A stretch of 64,000 bases of DNA from assembly GCF_001428845.1 (NCBI RefSeq), contig NZ_LMIU01000025.1, positions 427,744 to 491,743 of the forward strand, in the 5' to 3' direction. Positions 52,894 through 62,050 of this stretch are shown piece by piece. The position numbers and the translations under genes are program-made. Under the pieces are notes generated by a model. That model was not told the origin of the DNA, did no database searches, and was given only the letters and a program-made list of their open reading frames with translations. Numbering within the stretch: the first letter of the stretch is position 1; every line of letters starts with the position of its first letter. This stretch comes from Achromobacter sp. Root83. Its GTDB lineage: Bacteria; Pseudomonadota; Gammaproteobacteria; Burkholderiales; Burkholderiaceae_B.

Positions 52894-53898
52894 CTACAGG
52901 GGGTCCACCGGAGCCAGGATGCTGTCGGACGTGATCCGGCGAGAACGGCGCCCATCCCAGACATAGCCCCTGCCGTTATAGCGGGGCGTTTCCAGATGCC
53001 ATTGGACGTTTCCCGCCACCAGGGACCGATAAGCGTCGAAGCACTGCCTGGCGCGGGTGCCGTCGGGATGCCGCGCATACCGTTCGGACAGGGTGGAAGT
53101 CAGGGCCTCCAGTTCGCGGTTCAACTCGTGCAGACGCCCATACACGCGGTCGATGGCGTCCTGCAGGCTGAAGCCGTGGAAGCGGCGCAGCGCGGCGACC
53201 GTATTGATGCTGTCGTCGTGGAAGTACTCTTTGCGGTACGAATACAGATCGTTGACCAGCTCGATGTGCGTGATGCCGGCTTCCACGGCGCGCAATGCGT
53301 CGGGGTCCTGGGTGATGTCGGAAAGATCCGCGTCCAGGACATACTCGACGGCGATGAAATAGGGTCTCAGGCCCACCGAGGTCTGGCGCAGATGCAAGAC
53401 GGTTTCCACGTCCGGCACATTACCGCCGCGGCGCAGCCGATTCTCCGTTGCCACCGCATCCAGCCAGTCTCGCCATGCGGACCGGATGCGCCGGTAGAGC
53501 GCCTCGGTGGGAGCGTTTTTCCTGAAGGTGGACCAGACATCGGCAAAGGCCAGGCTGTGCGGATCGCTGGCCTGGCCCTCGGCGATCTGGTCAAAGAGCG
53601 CCATCTTCAATTGGGCGAGATCGTCGCAATCGATGATCATCGTCGTCAGGCAGGCGTGGTTGCAGACCCGTTCCGGCACGCCGTCCGGAAACACCAGCGA
53701 GTCGTACATCGCGTCCATCTGCGCGATGCCGCGCTGAAGCGTTCCGGGGTGCAGCGGCGGCACGAATTGGTAAACCCAGGCGGCGTGCCGCTCTCGAATG
53801 GTTGGGTAGTACGTATTGATCCGCGGAGGAACACCGCATGGCACTTCGGGCAACTCATAGTCCGCGACGAGTTCCCGGCCTTGCTTGGCTGCGTCCAT
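52894..53898 (-). CDS. Class I terpene synthase (cyclase 2)
   Basis: A 334-aa terpene cyclase. The NSE triad is canonical: Asn216, Ser220 and Glu224 in NDLYSYRKE. The sensor Arg171 and the RY pair Arg306-Tyr307 are also as expected. The first aspartate region is odd: D90-C-D-D at the right place but without the usual downstream acidic residue. AAGGAG precedes the ATG. It directly follows the methyltransferase gene, the place held by the cyclase sodD in the Serratia sodorifen cluster. It is thus the best candidate to use the methylated substrate. It is only weakly alike cyclase 1, so not a recent duplicate. Confidence 0.86.
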   Translation of the reverse strand: MDAAKQGRELVADYELPEVPCGVPPRINTYYPTIRERHAAWVYQFVPPLHPGTLQRGIAQMDAMYDSLVFPDGVPERVCNHACLTTMIIDCDDLAQLKMALFDQIAEGQASDPHSLAFADVWSTFRKNAPTEALYRRIRSAWRDWLDAVATENRLRRGGNVPDVETVLHLRQTSVGLRPYFIAVEYVLDADLSDITQDPDALRAVEAGITHIELVNDLYSYRKEYFHDDSINTVAALRRFHGFSLQDAIDRVYGRLHELNRELEALTSTLSERYARHPDGTRARQCFDAYRSLVAGNVQWHLETPRYNGRGYVWDGRRSRRITSDSILAPVDPL

Positions 53899-53953
53899 GA
53901 TGCCGACTCCTTCAAGTTGGTTCCGGGAAAGCGCCCGGCGCGGCGGCGCGCCG

Positions 53954-54925
53954 TCAGTCCCCGGGTTTGCGGGCGATGACGCTGTATGTGGAAACCTTGT
54001 TCTTGATCAGCGCCACGGACCAGTTTTCGGCAAGCACCCGCAGCTCTTCGAGCGTGCCGCGCGCCCCATTCGGAAAGTGCTTCTCGATGTTGGCCTTCGA
54101 ATCCATGAGCCAGTGCGCCACGTCGATATTGGAGGGAAGCACGCGCATGTCATGGATGTCGAATCCAGTTTGTTCCAGGACCTGCCGAAAATACGCAGGC
54201 GTCTTGCGGTGCTTGCACGCAATCCTGTCGACATCGTCCTGCGTATCGGACTGGTAGCTGTCCAGGTCGATGTTGTAGAGGTTGTCCGAGATCACCACCT
54301 TGCCGCCTGGCCGGAGCCGCGCGTGGAGCGCCTTCATGGCACGCTCGTAGAGCGTGTCGGGAAAGTGGGATATCACCCCGCGGATGATGACCAGGTCGTA
54401 TGGCTTATCCGGCTCGGGGAGCAGGTCCACATCCTGAGCATTGCAGAGATAAAGGTTGATGCGCCAGCCCAGGTCCAGGCGCTCGTACAGCCTGGCGCAG
54501 TGCTCCAGTTGCCTGACACTGACATTGACGCCGTCGAGCCGCTGGCATTCCGGAAAGCGGCCCGCAAGATGCCTCAGGATGTGGCCCCAGCCGCACCCGA
54601 TGTCGAGGATGCGCTTGACGGGCTTGCGGTCCGGCTCGTCAAACCCCGCCAGCCTGAGCTGACGCTCGAAATAGCGTATGCCCGACTCGTCCAGCGACAC
54701 CGGCTGCGGCGAAAGCGGATCGTCGTATACGCCAAACTGGAACAGCAGATAATCCCCTATCGCCTTGCGCCAGTCCTCGGGATCTTCGCTGTAGGTCTGG
54801 ACGACCTTGGGTTCATAATCGCAAGGATTCGGACCCCGGATGACCGTATACGGAGCGGCTTGCGGCATGGCCGCGTTGGCGGGCTTGATGAAAGCCTGAT
54901 CAGGGACTTGGGCGTGTCTTTCCAT
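53954..54925 (-). CDS. SAM-dependent methyltransferase, SodC-like FPP C-methyltransferase candidate
   Basis: A 323-aa class I methyltransferase. Motif I is [15 protein letters not shown] (residues 106-120). Related C- and sterol-type methyltransferases share the acidic loop [18 protein letters not shown]. Start at 54925 shares one base with the dxs stop (TGATG), with GGAG 9 nt upstream. The idi, dxs, methyltransferase, cyclase order matches sodA-sodB-sodC-sodD of Serratia plymuthica, where SodC methylates and cyclises farnesyl diphosphate to presodorifen diphosphate. C-methylation of a prenyl diphosphate is therefore the leading inference. Canonical alternatives such as quinone methylation are less likely in this context. 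Confidence 0.75.
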   Translation of the reverse strand: MERHAQVPDQAFIKPANAAMPQAAPYTVIRGPNPCDYEPKVVQTYSEDPEDWRKAIGDYLLFQFGVYDDPLSPQPVSLDESGIRYFERQLRLAGFDEPDRKPVKRILDIGCGWGHILRHLAGRFPECQRLDGVNVSVRQLEHCARLYERLDLGWRINLYLCNAQDVDLLPEPDKPYDLVIIRGVISHFPDTLYERAMKALHARLRPGGKVVISDNLYNIDLDSYQSDTQDDVDRIACKHRKTPAYFRQVLEQTGFDIHDMRVLPSNIDVAHWLMDSKANIEKHFPNGARGTLEELRVLAENWSVALIKNKVSTYSVIARKPGD

Positions 54926-56901
54926 CACAGTTCTCCGAGTTGCGCAGCGCCAGCGGCCAGGCCGCGGTGATTTACGTCGCCAGCAGGCGGGGCCGATGCC
55001 GGACGAGGCCCCGCCGCCTTGGCCGCGCGCCGAAGGCGCGCGACAAAACGCAGCACGGAGCATTCGATCCCATCGGCGTCCAGGCCCGATGCCGTGAGCA
55101 GCTTGGCGGGATCTCCGTGCTCGATGAACTGATCGGAAAATCCAAGCTGCAGCACAGGCGGGGTCATCTGCTGCATCGCCAGCGATTCCAGGCAAGCGGT
55201 TCCCGCGCCGCCCGCGATACAGCCTTCCTCGACGGTCACCAGCACGTCGTGCATCGAGGCAAGACGGCGAATGAGGTCGTGGTCCAGCGGCTTGACGAAC
55301 CGCATGTTCACTACCGTCGCATCCAGCCTTTCTCCCACGATCAAAGCGGGCGCCAGCATCGGGCCAAATGCGAGGATGGCGATCCGCGCGCCCGCGTGGG
55401 CGGTGAGCGCCCGCCGCTTGACCTGGGCCTTCCCGATCCGGATGCGCCTGGGCATCGGATCCGTCGCCGCGCCCGGGCCATGGCCCCGCGGATAGCGGAC
55501 CGCGGCCGGGCCATCGTGCAGCAAGGCGGTGTGAAGCATGCGCCGGCATTCGTTCTCGTCCGAAGGCGCCATCACGACCAGATGGGGAACGCATCGCAGG
55601 TAAGCGATATCGAAGGCGCCCGAATGGGTCGCGCCGTCCGCGCCGACGACGCCGGCCCGATCGATGGCAAGCACCACCGGCAGCCGCTGAATCGCGATAT
55701 CGTGAATCAACTGGTCATAGGCCCGCTGAAGAAAGGTCGAGTAGATCGCGACGACCGGCCGCAGGCCCTGGGTCGCAAGGCCCGCGGCGAAGGTCAGGGC
55801 GTGCTGCTCCGCGATGCCGACATCGAAATAGCGGTCGGGAAACCGGCGCTCGAAATCGTTCAGCCCGGAGCCCTCGCGCATCGCGGGCGTGATCGCGACG
55901 ACCCGCTTGTCGCTCTCGGCCGCTTCGCAGAGCCACTGACAGAAGACCTGTGCGTAAGTGCGCGGCGCGGGCTTGGATTGCGCGACGATGCCGACGGTCG
56001 GATTGAACTTGCCCGGTCCGTGATAAAGAACGGGATCCGCTTCGGCCGGCGCGTAGCCCTGGCCTTTGCGCGTGATGACGTGAAGCAGCTGCGGGCCATC
56101 ACCCGATTTCACTGACTCAAGCGCGTCAAGCAAGGCGTCCAGGTCATGCCCGTCGACAGGGCCGCGATAGCTGAAACCCAGGTCTTCGAAGAATCCCGCC
56201 TTGCCGGGATGGCCACCCAGGCAAAGGCTTTCACCACGCGCGGCAAGGCCGCCCGCGCTCGCGGCGATCTCGCGCGCCAGAAGATTCCGGGCCTCGGCGA
56301 ACAGCCGATGCGGCGCGGCCAACTGCAGCAGCAGCTTGCGCAGCGCCCCGACGGGCGGCGATATCGACATATCGTTGTCGTTCAGGACGACGATCGTGCG
56401 CAACTTGTCGCATGCGCCTGCGTTGTTGAGCGCTTCGAACGCGATCCCGGCGCTCATTGCGCCATCGCCGACGATGGCCACGCAATGCCGGTCTTCGCCC
56501 TTCAGGCGGGAGGCCTGGGCCATGCCGAGCATGGCGGAGATCGCGGTGCTGGAATGCGCCGTGCCGAAGGTATCGTGCTCCGATTCCTCTCTTCGGGGGA
56601 AGCCCGAGATCCCGCCCATCTGCCGCAGCGTACGCATCGCATCGCGCCGGCCAGTGAGGATCTTGTGCGGATAGCATTGATGCCCCACGTCCCAGACGAG
56701 CAGATCGCGCGGCGTCTCGAAGACATAGTGAAGCGCGATGGTCAGTTCCACCACCCCGAGATTGGACGCAAGATGCCCGCCGGTGGAAGACACGCTTTCC
56801 AGTACGAATGCCCGGAGTTCCGCGGCAAGATCGCGCAGATCCTTCCGAGCCAAGGTCCGCAACATATGGGGTGACTCGAGCGTGCAAAGCTGGGATTTCA
56901 T
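54925..56901 (-). CDS. dxs: 1-deoxy-D-xylulose-5-phosphate synthase (cluster-dedicated)
   Basis: A 658-aa TPP enzyme that makes DXP from pyruvate and glyceraldehyde 3-phosphate, the entry step of the MEP pathway. TPP/Mg motif [32 protein letters not shown], and the Glu-containing [16 protein letters not shown] of the pyrimidine domain are present. An extra Pro/Ala-rich tail follows the normal end. Set in a secondary-metabolite operon, it is probably a second copy that raises precursor supply; a housekeeping dxs is expected elsewhere. Five bp separate it from idi. Confidence 0.92.
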   Translation of the reverse strand: MKSQLCTLESPHMLRTLARKDLRDLAAELRAFVLESVSSTGGHLASNLGVVELTIALHYVFETPRDLLVWDVGHQCYPHKILTGRRDAMRTLRQMGGISGFPRREESEHDTFGTAHSSTAISAMLGMAQASRLKGEDRHCVAIVGDGAMSAGIAFEALNNAGACDKLRTIVVLNDNDMSISPPVGALRKLLLQLAAPHRLFAEARNLLAREIAASAGGLAARGESLCLGGHPGKAGFFEDLGFSYRGPVDGHDLDALLDALESVKSGDGPQLLHVITRKGQGYAPAEADPVLYHGPGKFNPTVGIVAQSKPAPRTYAQVFCQWLCEAAESDKRVVAITPAMREGSGLNDFERRFPDRYFDVGIAEQHALTFAAGLATQGLRPVVAIYSTFLQRAYDQLIHDIAIQRLPVVLAIDRAGVVGADGATHSGAFDIAYLRCVPHLVVMAPSDENECRRMLHTALLHDGPAAVRYPRGHGPGAATDPMPRRIRIGKAQVKRRALTAHAGARIAILAFGPMLAPALIVGERLDATVVNMRFVKPLDHDLIRRLASMHDVLVTVEEGCIAGGAGTACLESLAMQQMTPPVLQLGFSDQFIEHGDPAKLLTASGLDADGIECSVLRFVARLRRAAKAAGPRPASAPPAGDVNHRGLAAGAAQLGEL

Positions 56902-56906
56902 GGAAG

Positions 56907-57458
56907 TCAGCTCTGCGGTTGCTGCTGTGCAAGCGCCGCCCAGTGGCCCAGCCCCACCGGCGAGATATGCTCAAGGATGCGTTTGAACCAGATCGTGAAG
57001 TCATCGGGGCGATCCGCCATCCAGGCGAGCACCTCGGCCGGCTCGCTCCATCGCCAGTCCACTGCCTCTTGCGGGTCTGGATTCGGGTCCCCGTCAAAGC
57101 GGCCCAGATAGACATGATCGTATTCATGCTCGATCAGGCCGCCGGACAGACTCGCGTGATAGATCAGGGCGAGCACCTTGCGCAGCCCGCAATCGAATCC
57201 CATTTCCTCTTGCAGCCGTCGATGCGCGGCGGCGTCGGTGTCTTCGCCGGGCCGTGGATGGCCACAGCAGCTATTGCTCCACAGACCCGCCGAGTGGTAC
57301 TTGTCCAATGCCCTGCGCTGCAGAAGGAGCTTTCCCAGCCGATCGAAGATCAGGATGGAAAATGCGCGATGCAGCGCGCCGCTTTGATGGACATGAAGTT
57401 TGGTTCCCGACCCGATCGGGCGGTCCTCGCGGTCAACGAGGATCAGCATTTCCTGCAT
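56907..57458 (-). CDS. idi: Isopentenyl-diphosphate delta-isomerase type I
   Basis: A 183-aa Nudix-fold isomerase interconverting IPP and DMAPP. The active-site Cys65 lies in SNSCCGHP. Glu112 is in [10 protein letters not shown], and LQEEMGF belongs to the Nudix-like helix. Start at 57458 is fixed by a near-perfect AGGAGG; the frame is open upstream to 57686 but without family features. Type I IDI is rare in betaproteobacteria, which favours acquisition with the cluster. It is the first gene of the terpene operon. Confidence 0.92.
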   Translation of the reverse strand: MQEMLILVDREDRPIGSGTKLHVHQSGALHRAFSILIFDRLGKLLLQRRALDKYHSAGLWSNSCCGHPRPGEDTDAAAHRRLQEEMGFDCGLRKVLALIYHASLSGGLIEHEYDHVYLGRFDGDPNPDPQEAVDWRWSEPAEVLAWMADRPDDFTIWFKRILEHISPVGLGHWAALAQQQPQS

Positions 57459-57635
57459 GACGGGCCCTCCTTCCAAAGATTGGAACTGGCCTATCGGCGT
57501 GCTTTTTCCCGGGTCTGGATTCTGCTGGTATTGATACATCGCGGGACGCGGCCACGAAGCTGATTGGTCGCAACACGTCGTCGGAATGTCCTGGAAATCA
57601 TCCTCTCCAGGCAACTGCAGCATAGAACTCGTGCA

Positions 57636-57664
57636 ACGGTAAATCTGTCGCCTTCCGGTGTCAA
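57636..57664 (-). promoter_or_regulatory. Promoter of the terpene operon
   Basis: On the minus strand, a perfect -35 TTGACA (57659-57664) and a -10-like TACCGT (57636-57641) are 17 bp apart. The transcript would carry a leader of about 170 nt before idi. The 328-bp gap to the amino-acid ABC operon holds this promoter and two hairpins but no gene. Confidence 0.55.
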
Positions 57665-57729
57665 TGCCGCTTCTGTAAAGGCGCAATACCGGCGCATGAG
57701 GTAAGCGTTCACTTGCATCAACGGGGCTG

Positions 57730-57769
57730 CGCGCTGGCCGCAGCGCGTGTCACGCAGGCCGAAACGGCC
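57730..57769 (-). terminator. Back-to-back hairpins after the amino-acid ABC operon
   Basis: CGCGCT-GGCCGC-AGCGCG (57730-57747) and GGCCG-AAA-CGGCC (57757-57769) lie between the ATPase stop (57787) and the idi promoter. They would isolate the terpene operon from upstream transcription. No clear T run is present. Confidence 0.5.
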
Positions 57770-57786
57770 CCGCAGTCGCGGTGACC

Positions 57787-58512
57787 TCAGTGTCGAATCT
57801 CAGCCAGGAATTTCTGCGCCCGCGCCGTTCCCGGCCGGTTGAAGAAATCCTCCGGCGTTCCGGTCTCCACGATCCGACCCGCGTCCATGAACCACACCCG
57901 GTCCGCCACTTCCCGCGCAAAGCCCATTTCGTGCGTCACGCACACCATGGTCATCCCGTCCTTCGCCAGTCCCTTCATCACCTGAAGCACCTCGCCCACC
58001 ATCTCCGGATCCAGCGCACTGGTCGGCTCGTCGAACAACATCACCGGCGGATTCATGGCGAGGGCCCGCGCGATGGCTACGCGTTGCTGCTGGCCGCCCG
58101 AAAGCTGCGCCGGGTAGGCGTCCGCCTTGTGCGCCAGGCCCACCCGCTCCACCAACTGCATCGCGCGGTCGCGGGCCTCGGGGCGCTTGGCGCGTTTGAG
58201 TTGCAGCGGCGCCAACATCAGGTTTTCCATCACGGACAGATGCGGGAACAGGTTGAACTGCTGGAACACGAAACCGATGTGGCTGCGTAGCGTATCCAGG
58301 TGGATCTGGCCGCCGTAGATATCCTTGCCATCGACTTCGATGACTCCTTTCTGGATGGGCTCCAGCCGGTTGACGGTCCTGATCAGCGTGGACTTGCCCG
58401 AGCCCGACGGGCCGCACACCACGACGACCTCGCCCTGCTTGACCCGCTCGGTCACGTCGGCCAGCGCCTGATAGTCGCCATACCACTTCTGCACTTCGGA
58501 AAATCGAATCAT
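57787..58512 (-). CDS. Polar amino-acid ABC transporter ATPase (GlnQ type)
   Basis: A 241-aa ATPase. Walker [10 protein letters not shown] lies at 34-42, the signature [15 protein letters not shown], and Walker [20 protein letters not shown] is of the GlnQ/HisP class. It overlaps the upstream permease gene as ATGA. It is the last gene of the aldolase-aminotransferase-SBP-permease-permease-ATPase operon. Confidence 0.92.
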   Translation of the reverse strand: MIRFSEVQKWYGDYQALADVTERVKQGEVVVVCGPSGSGKSTLIRTVNRLEPIQKGVIEVDGKDIYGGQIHLDTLRSHIGFVFQQFNLFPHLSVMENLMLAPLQLKRAKRPEARDRAMQLVERVGLAHKADAYPAQLSGGQQQRVAIARALAMNPPVMLFDEPTSALDPEMVGEVLQVMKGLAKDGMTMVCVTHEMGFAREVADRVWFMDAGRIVETGTPEDFFNRPGTARAQKFLAEIRH

Positions 58513-59225
58513 GTCGGCACCACTTTGGGGGTAGGCGCGAGGCCGGCGCGCCGGCGGCCGATGCGGCGTTCGGTCAGATGCACCAGGGAACTCAGGCCAA
58601 AATTCAGGACGAAATAGGTCAGCGCAAGCAGCCCGAACACCTCGAACGGCTTGGTCAGCAATACGCTGTTGATCTGGTTGGCGGCATAGGTCAGTTCCTG
58701 CACGCTGATCACGTAGGCCAACGACGTTTCCTTCACAGTGGACACGAACTGGCTCAGCATGCTGGGCAGCATGTTGTAGAGCGCCTGCGGAAGGATCACG
58801 CGCCGCATGGTCTGCATGTATGACAGACCCAGCGCCCGGCTGGCCTCCTGCTGGCCCGGCGGAAGCGCCTGAATGCCGGCGCGAATGATCTCGGCCAGAT
58901 AGGCGCTTTCGTAGCAGACCAGCGCCACCACCATCGTGGTGGTGCCGGCCACCGGACGGCCGATGAGCAGCGGCACGAAAAAGTACGCCCAGAAAATGAA
59001 CATGAGCAGCGGCAGGCCCCGCACCAGATAGACCACCGCCGAAGAAGGCCAGTAGAGGATGCGGTAGGGGCTGATGCGGCCCAGCGCCAGCAGCACGCCG
59101 CAAGGCAACGCCAGCGCCAGGCTGACGGCGGCCAGCCCCAAGGTGGCCGCGAGCCCGCCGACCGGGCCGTGCGGATACTGCCCGATCAGCAGCAGGAGCC
59201 AGTTGTCTTTGAGTATGTCCCACAT
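58509..59225 (-). CDS. Polar amino-acid ABC transporter permease 2
   Basis: A 238-aa inner-membrane permease of the HisMQ/GltJK family. The EAA loop is [28 protein letters not shown]. Start at 59225 ([18 protein letters not shown]) gives a family-like length. Two bp separate it from permease 1 and it overlaps the ATPase gene by ATGA. Together the two permeases form the heterodimeric channel. Confidence 0.9.
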   Translation of the reverse strand: MWDILKDNWLLLLIGQYPHGPVGGLAATLGLAAVSLALALPCGVLLALGRISPYRILYWPSSAVVYLVRGLPLLMFIFWAYFFVPLLIGRPVAGTTTMVVALVCYESAYLAEIIRAGIQALPPGQQEASRALGLSYMQTMRRVILPQALYNMLPSMLSQFVSTVKETSLAYVISVQELTYAANQINSVLLTKPFEVFGLLALTYFVLNFGLSSLVHLTERRIGRRRAGLAPTPKVVPT

Positions 59226-59227
59226 GA

Positions 59228-59929
59228 TCAGCGAACTCCCAGGGGACGGTAACGCCGTTGCAGGATCGCGCCGCCGCCCATGATCAGAAACGACAGCACC
59301 AGATAGATGACCGTCACGACCGCATAGGCTTCGAAGGTGCGGAACGTGTTGTTCTCGATCTCGCGGCCGGCGGCGGTCAGTTCGGTCACGCCGATGGCCA
59401 TTGCCAGGCTGGTGTTCTTCAACAGCAGCAGTGTCTGGTTGAGCAGCGGCGGGATCGCGATGCGGAAGGCTTGCGGCAGGATGACCTTGCGCATCGTCTT
59501 CAGAAAACTCAGGCCCAGCGCGCGCGCCGCCTCCACCTGCCCGGGTGGAATGCCGCGCACGGCGCTGCGCAGGTCTTCGCAGATGTAGGCCGACATCACC
59601 AGCGCGATCGCGATGCAGGACAGAATGAATTCGCTGCCGTGGCCGTTTAGCCAGTCGGTGACGGCCTGCGGCAGCAGCGCGGGCACGCCGAAGTACCAGA
59701 ACAGGATGTGCACCAGCATGGGCACGTTGCGGTGAAACGCGACGTAGGTCGCGATCAGCCCGTTGGCGACGGGCGAGCCGGTCAGGCGGATCACCGCCAG
59801 CAGGCTGCCCACGAAGAACGCCAGAATCCAGGCAATCCCGGCCAGCGCCAGGGTGGTGATGAACCCCCTGAGCAGCCAAGCCGGATACTCGCCCTGGAAA
59901 ATGGCGCTGAAGTCAAAGACGTAATGCAT
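59228..59929 (-). CDS. Polar amino-acid ABC transporter permease 1
   Basis: A 233-aa HisMQ/GltJ-like permease. The N-terminal [13 protein letters not shown] resembles GltJ, and the loop [29 protein letters not shown] is the EAA segment. The start is set at 59929, 28 bp after the SBP stop. The longer reading frame overlaps the SBP gene and begins with low-complexity residues, so it was not used. Confidence 0.9.
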   Translation of the reverse strand: MHYVFDFSAIFQGEYPAWLLRGFITTLALAGIAWILAFFVGSLLAVIRLTGSPVANGLIATYVAFHRNVPMLVHILFWYFGVPALLPQAVTDWLNGHGSEFILSCIAIALVMSAYICEDLRSAVRGIPPGQVEAARALGLSFLKTMRKVILPQAFRIAIPPLLNQTLLLLKNTSLAMAIGVTELTAAGREIENNTFRTFEAYAVVTVIYLVLSFLIMGGGAILQRRYRPLGVR

Positions 59930-59957
59930 CGAACCAGGCTCCAGCGCGCGCGGCGCA

Positions 59958-60785
59958 TCAACCCTTGATGGCTTCGATGCGGAAGTCGCGCTTGATGTTG
60001 AACTGGGTGCCCGCGCCGAACCACTTGTCGAAGGTCTTGGCGGCCTGGCCGGATGCTTCCATGCCATCCAGCACCTTGTTCACCTGGTTCAGCATGGCGG
60101 CATCGCCTTTGCGCACGCCGACGCCCCAGGGCTCGACGAACAAAGCGGGCTCCAGGATCTTGACCGGCACCGCGCTCGCGGCGGCCTGGTTTTGCAGCTT
60201 GACCAGCATCAGCTCGGAACCCACGAAGCCGCTGACCTTGCCCTGCTGCAATGCCAGGAACGCGCCGCTGGGGTCCTTGAAGGTCACGGGTTCGACGTTG
60301 GGGATGTTCTTGCGCGCGCCCTGCTCCGACGACGACCCGCGCACCGCGCTGACGCGCTTGCCGGCCAGGTCGGCCGGCGCCTTCAGGTCTTTTTCGGAAT
60401 CGCGCGCCAGCACTTTCTGCAGGCTCACGAAATGCTGGTGCGAGTAGTCGATCTGTTGGGCGCGCTCGGGGCTCCAGCCCAGATTGGCGGCCACGACGTC
60501 CACACGGCCCGCGATCAGCTCGGGGATACGGGCTTCGACGGCGATCAGCTTCAATTCGAGCGGCACGCCCAGGCTGTCGGCCAGCGCCTGGCACACGTCG
60601 ACCTCATAGCCGACGATGCCGCGGGTCTTCGGATCCTGGAAGCTGAACGGCTCGGCGGTGCCCATGGTGCCGCAGATGAACTTGCCGCGCGCCTTGATGT
60701 CCTGAAGCGTATCGGCGTGGGCGGCGGGCGCCAGCGTGGTGGCCAGGCCGATGGCGGCGGCGAAGGATGAGATGAAGGTCTTCAT
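59958..60785 (-). CDS. Amino-acid ABC transporter solute-binding protein
   Basis: A 275-aa periplasmic binding protein (SBP family 3). Signal peptide MKTFISSFAAAIGLATTLAPAAHA; RBS AGGGGAA before 60785. The mature start DTLQDIKARGKFICGTMGTAEPFSFQDPKT and GIVGYEVDVCQALAD are family hallmarks of glutamate/glutamine-type receptors. The upstream aminotransferase stop is 47 bp away. The ligand may be an acidic or branched hydroxy-amino acid used by that enzyme. Confidence 0.9.
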   Translation of the reverse strand: MKTFISSFAAAIGLATTLAPAAHADTLQDIKARGKFICGTMGTAEPFSFQDPKTRGIVGYEVDVCQALADSLGVPLELKLIAVEARIPELIAGRVDVVAANLGWSPERAQQIDYSHQHFVSLQKVLARDSEKDLKAPADLAGKRVSAVRGSSSEQGARKNIPNVEPVTFKDPSGAFLALQQGKVSGFVGSELMLVKLQNQAAASAVPVKILEPALFVEPWGVGVRKGDAAMLNQVNKVLDGMEASGQAAKTFDKWFGAGTQFNIKRDFRIEAIKG

Positions 60786-60832
60786 GAAATTCCCCTGAAA
60801 TATAGGTATGGGTACTGCAGGAATGCGTGCGT

Positions 60833-62050
60833 TCAAACCAGGCTTGCGCAGGCCTCGCGGATGCGGCGGCAGCCTTCTTCGATGTTGTCGATCGATGTCG
60901 CGAAGCTGAGGCGCAGATAGGGAGACAGGCCGTAGGCCGCTCCGTCCAGGCCGGCCACGCCCGCCTCGTCGAGCAGGAACATCACCACGTCCAGATCGCT
61001 TTCCAGCCTGCGGCCGGCCGGCGTGCGCTTGCCCAGCAGGCCCTCAACCGACGGATAGACATAGAACGCGCCTTGCGGACGCGGGCAGCGTATGCCGGGA
61101 ACCTCGTTCAGCAGCGCCACGATGCGGTCGCGCCGCGTATGAAACAGGGCGGCGGCATCGCGCACGCATTGCTGGTCGGCGGTCAGCGCCGTGCGCGATG
61201 CCGACTGGCTGATCGCGCTGACGCAACTGGTGCTTTGCGAGATCAGCGTGGCCATGGCCTTGATCAGCGCCTTCGGGCCGCCCGCGTATCCCAGGCGCCA
61301 ACCCGTCATGGCGTAGGCCTTGGACACCCCGTTGATCGTCAGCGTGCGCGCGGCGAGCGCGGGCGCGGCGGCGGCGGGCGACACATGGGGCGCATCGCCA
61401 TACGCCAGGTGTTCGTAGATCTCGTCGGTCATGAGCCAGACGTGCGGATGGCGCGCCAGGACCTCGCCGAGCGCGCGCAGTTCCGCCGCGTCATACATTG
61501 CGCCGGTAGGGTTGCTGGGCGTGTTCAGCAGTACCCACTTCGTGCGGGGCGTGATGGCGCGTTCCAGTGCCTGGGGCGTCAGCTTGAACCCGTCGGATTC
61601 CGGGCAGACCACCACCACCGGCACGCCGTCGTTGACCAGCACCATGTCCGGGTAGGACACCCAATACGGCGCGGGAATGATGACCTCGTCGCCCGCCTGC
61701 ACGGTGGCGGCCAGCGCCGTGAAGATCAATTGCTTGGCGCCCACGCCGACGATCAGCTCGTCCAGCCCGTAGTCCAGCCCATTTTCGCGCTGGAACTTGG
61801 CGCGCACCGCTTCCAGCAAGGGTTTGGAGCCGGTGGACGCGGTGTAGCGGATATCGCCGCTGTTCAGCGTGTCGATTCCCGCCTGGACGATGTGCGCGGG
61901 CGTGGGCAGGTCCGGCTCACCGACCGTGAAGTCGATGATGTCGCGGCCCTGAGCGCGGAGCTGGTCGACCCGGCTCTTTGCCATCATGCTGGGCGACGGC
62001 TTGATGACGCGCGCCCGTTCGGCCAGGAAGTCGCTTGCGGCGCCGCTCAT
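60833..62050 (-). CDS. Class I/II aminotransferase (AspC-like)
   Basis: A 405-aa PLP enzyme of fold type I. The PLP Lys244 lies in NGVSKAYAMTGWRLGY, with NTPSNPTGAMY (Asn for PLP) and LMTDEIYEHLAYGD (Asp/Tyr) upstream. A C-terminal Arg region (YLRLSFATS) would bind the substrate carboxylate. This fits the aspartate/prephenate-type subgroup Ib. It overlaps the RraA-like gene (ATGA) and precedes the amino-acid transporter, indicating deamination of the imported amino acid to its keto acid. Confidence 0.9.
   Translation of the reverse strand: MSGAASDFLAERARVIKPSPSMMAKSRVDQLRAQGRDIIDFTVGEPDLPTPAHIVQAGIDTLNSGDIRYTASTGSKPLLEAVRAKFQRENGLDYGLDELIVGVGAKQLIFTALAATVQAGDEVIIPAPYWVSYPDMVLVNDGVPVVVVCPESDGFKLTPQALERAITPRTKWVLLNTPSNPTGAMYDAAELRALGEVLARHPHVWLMTDEIYEHLAYGDAPHVSPAAAAPALAARTLTINGVSKAYAMTGWRLGYAGGPKALIKAMATLISQSTSCVSAISQSASRTALTADQQCVRDAAALFHTRRDRIVALLNEVPGIRCPRPQGAFYVYPSVEGLLGKRTPAGRRLESDLDVVMFLLDEAGVAGLDGAAYGLSPYLRLSFATSIDNIEEGCRRIREACASLV

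Noticed and set aside
52854..53078. N-terminal extension of cyclase 1 to base 53078
   Set aside because: These residues overlap cyclase 2 coding sequence in another frame and have no terpene-synthase features.
53954..54925. 2-methylisoborneol-type GPP methyltransferase/cyclase system
   Set aside because: The co-encoded idi and dxs and the gene order fit the sodorifen class instead; MIB loci have a characteristic cyclase with a Pro-rich N-terminal region not seen here.
54925..56901. Sole housekeeping dxs of the genome
   Set aside because: Location inside a specialised operon with idi and cyclases argues for a duplicate; cannot be proven without the rest of the genome.
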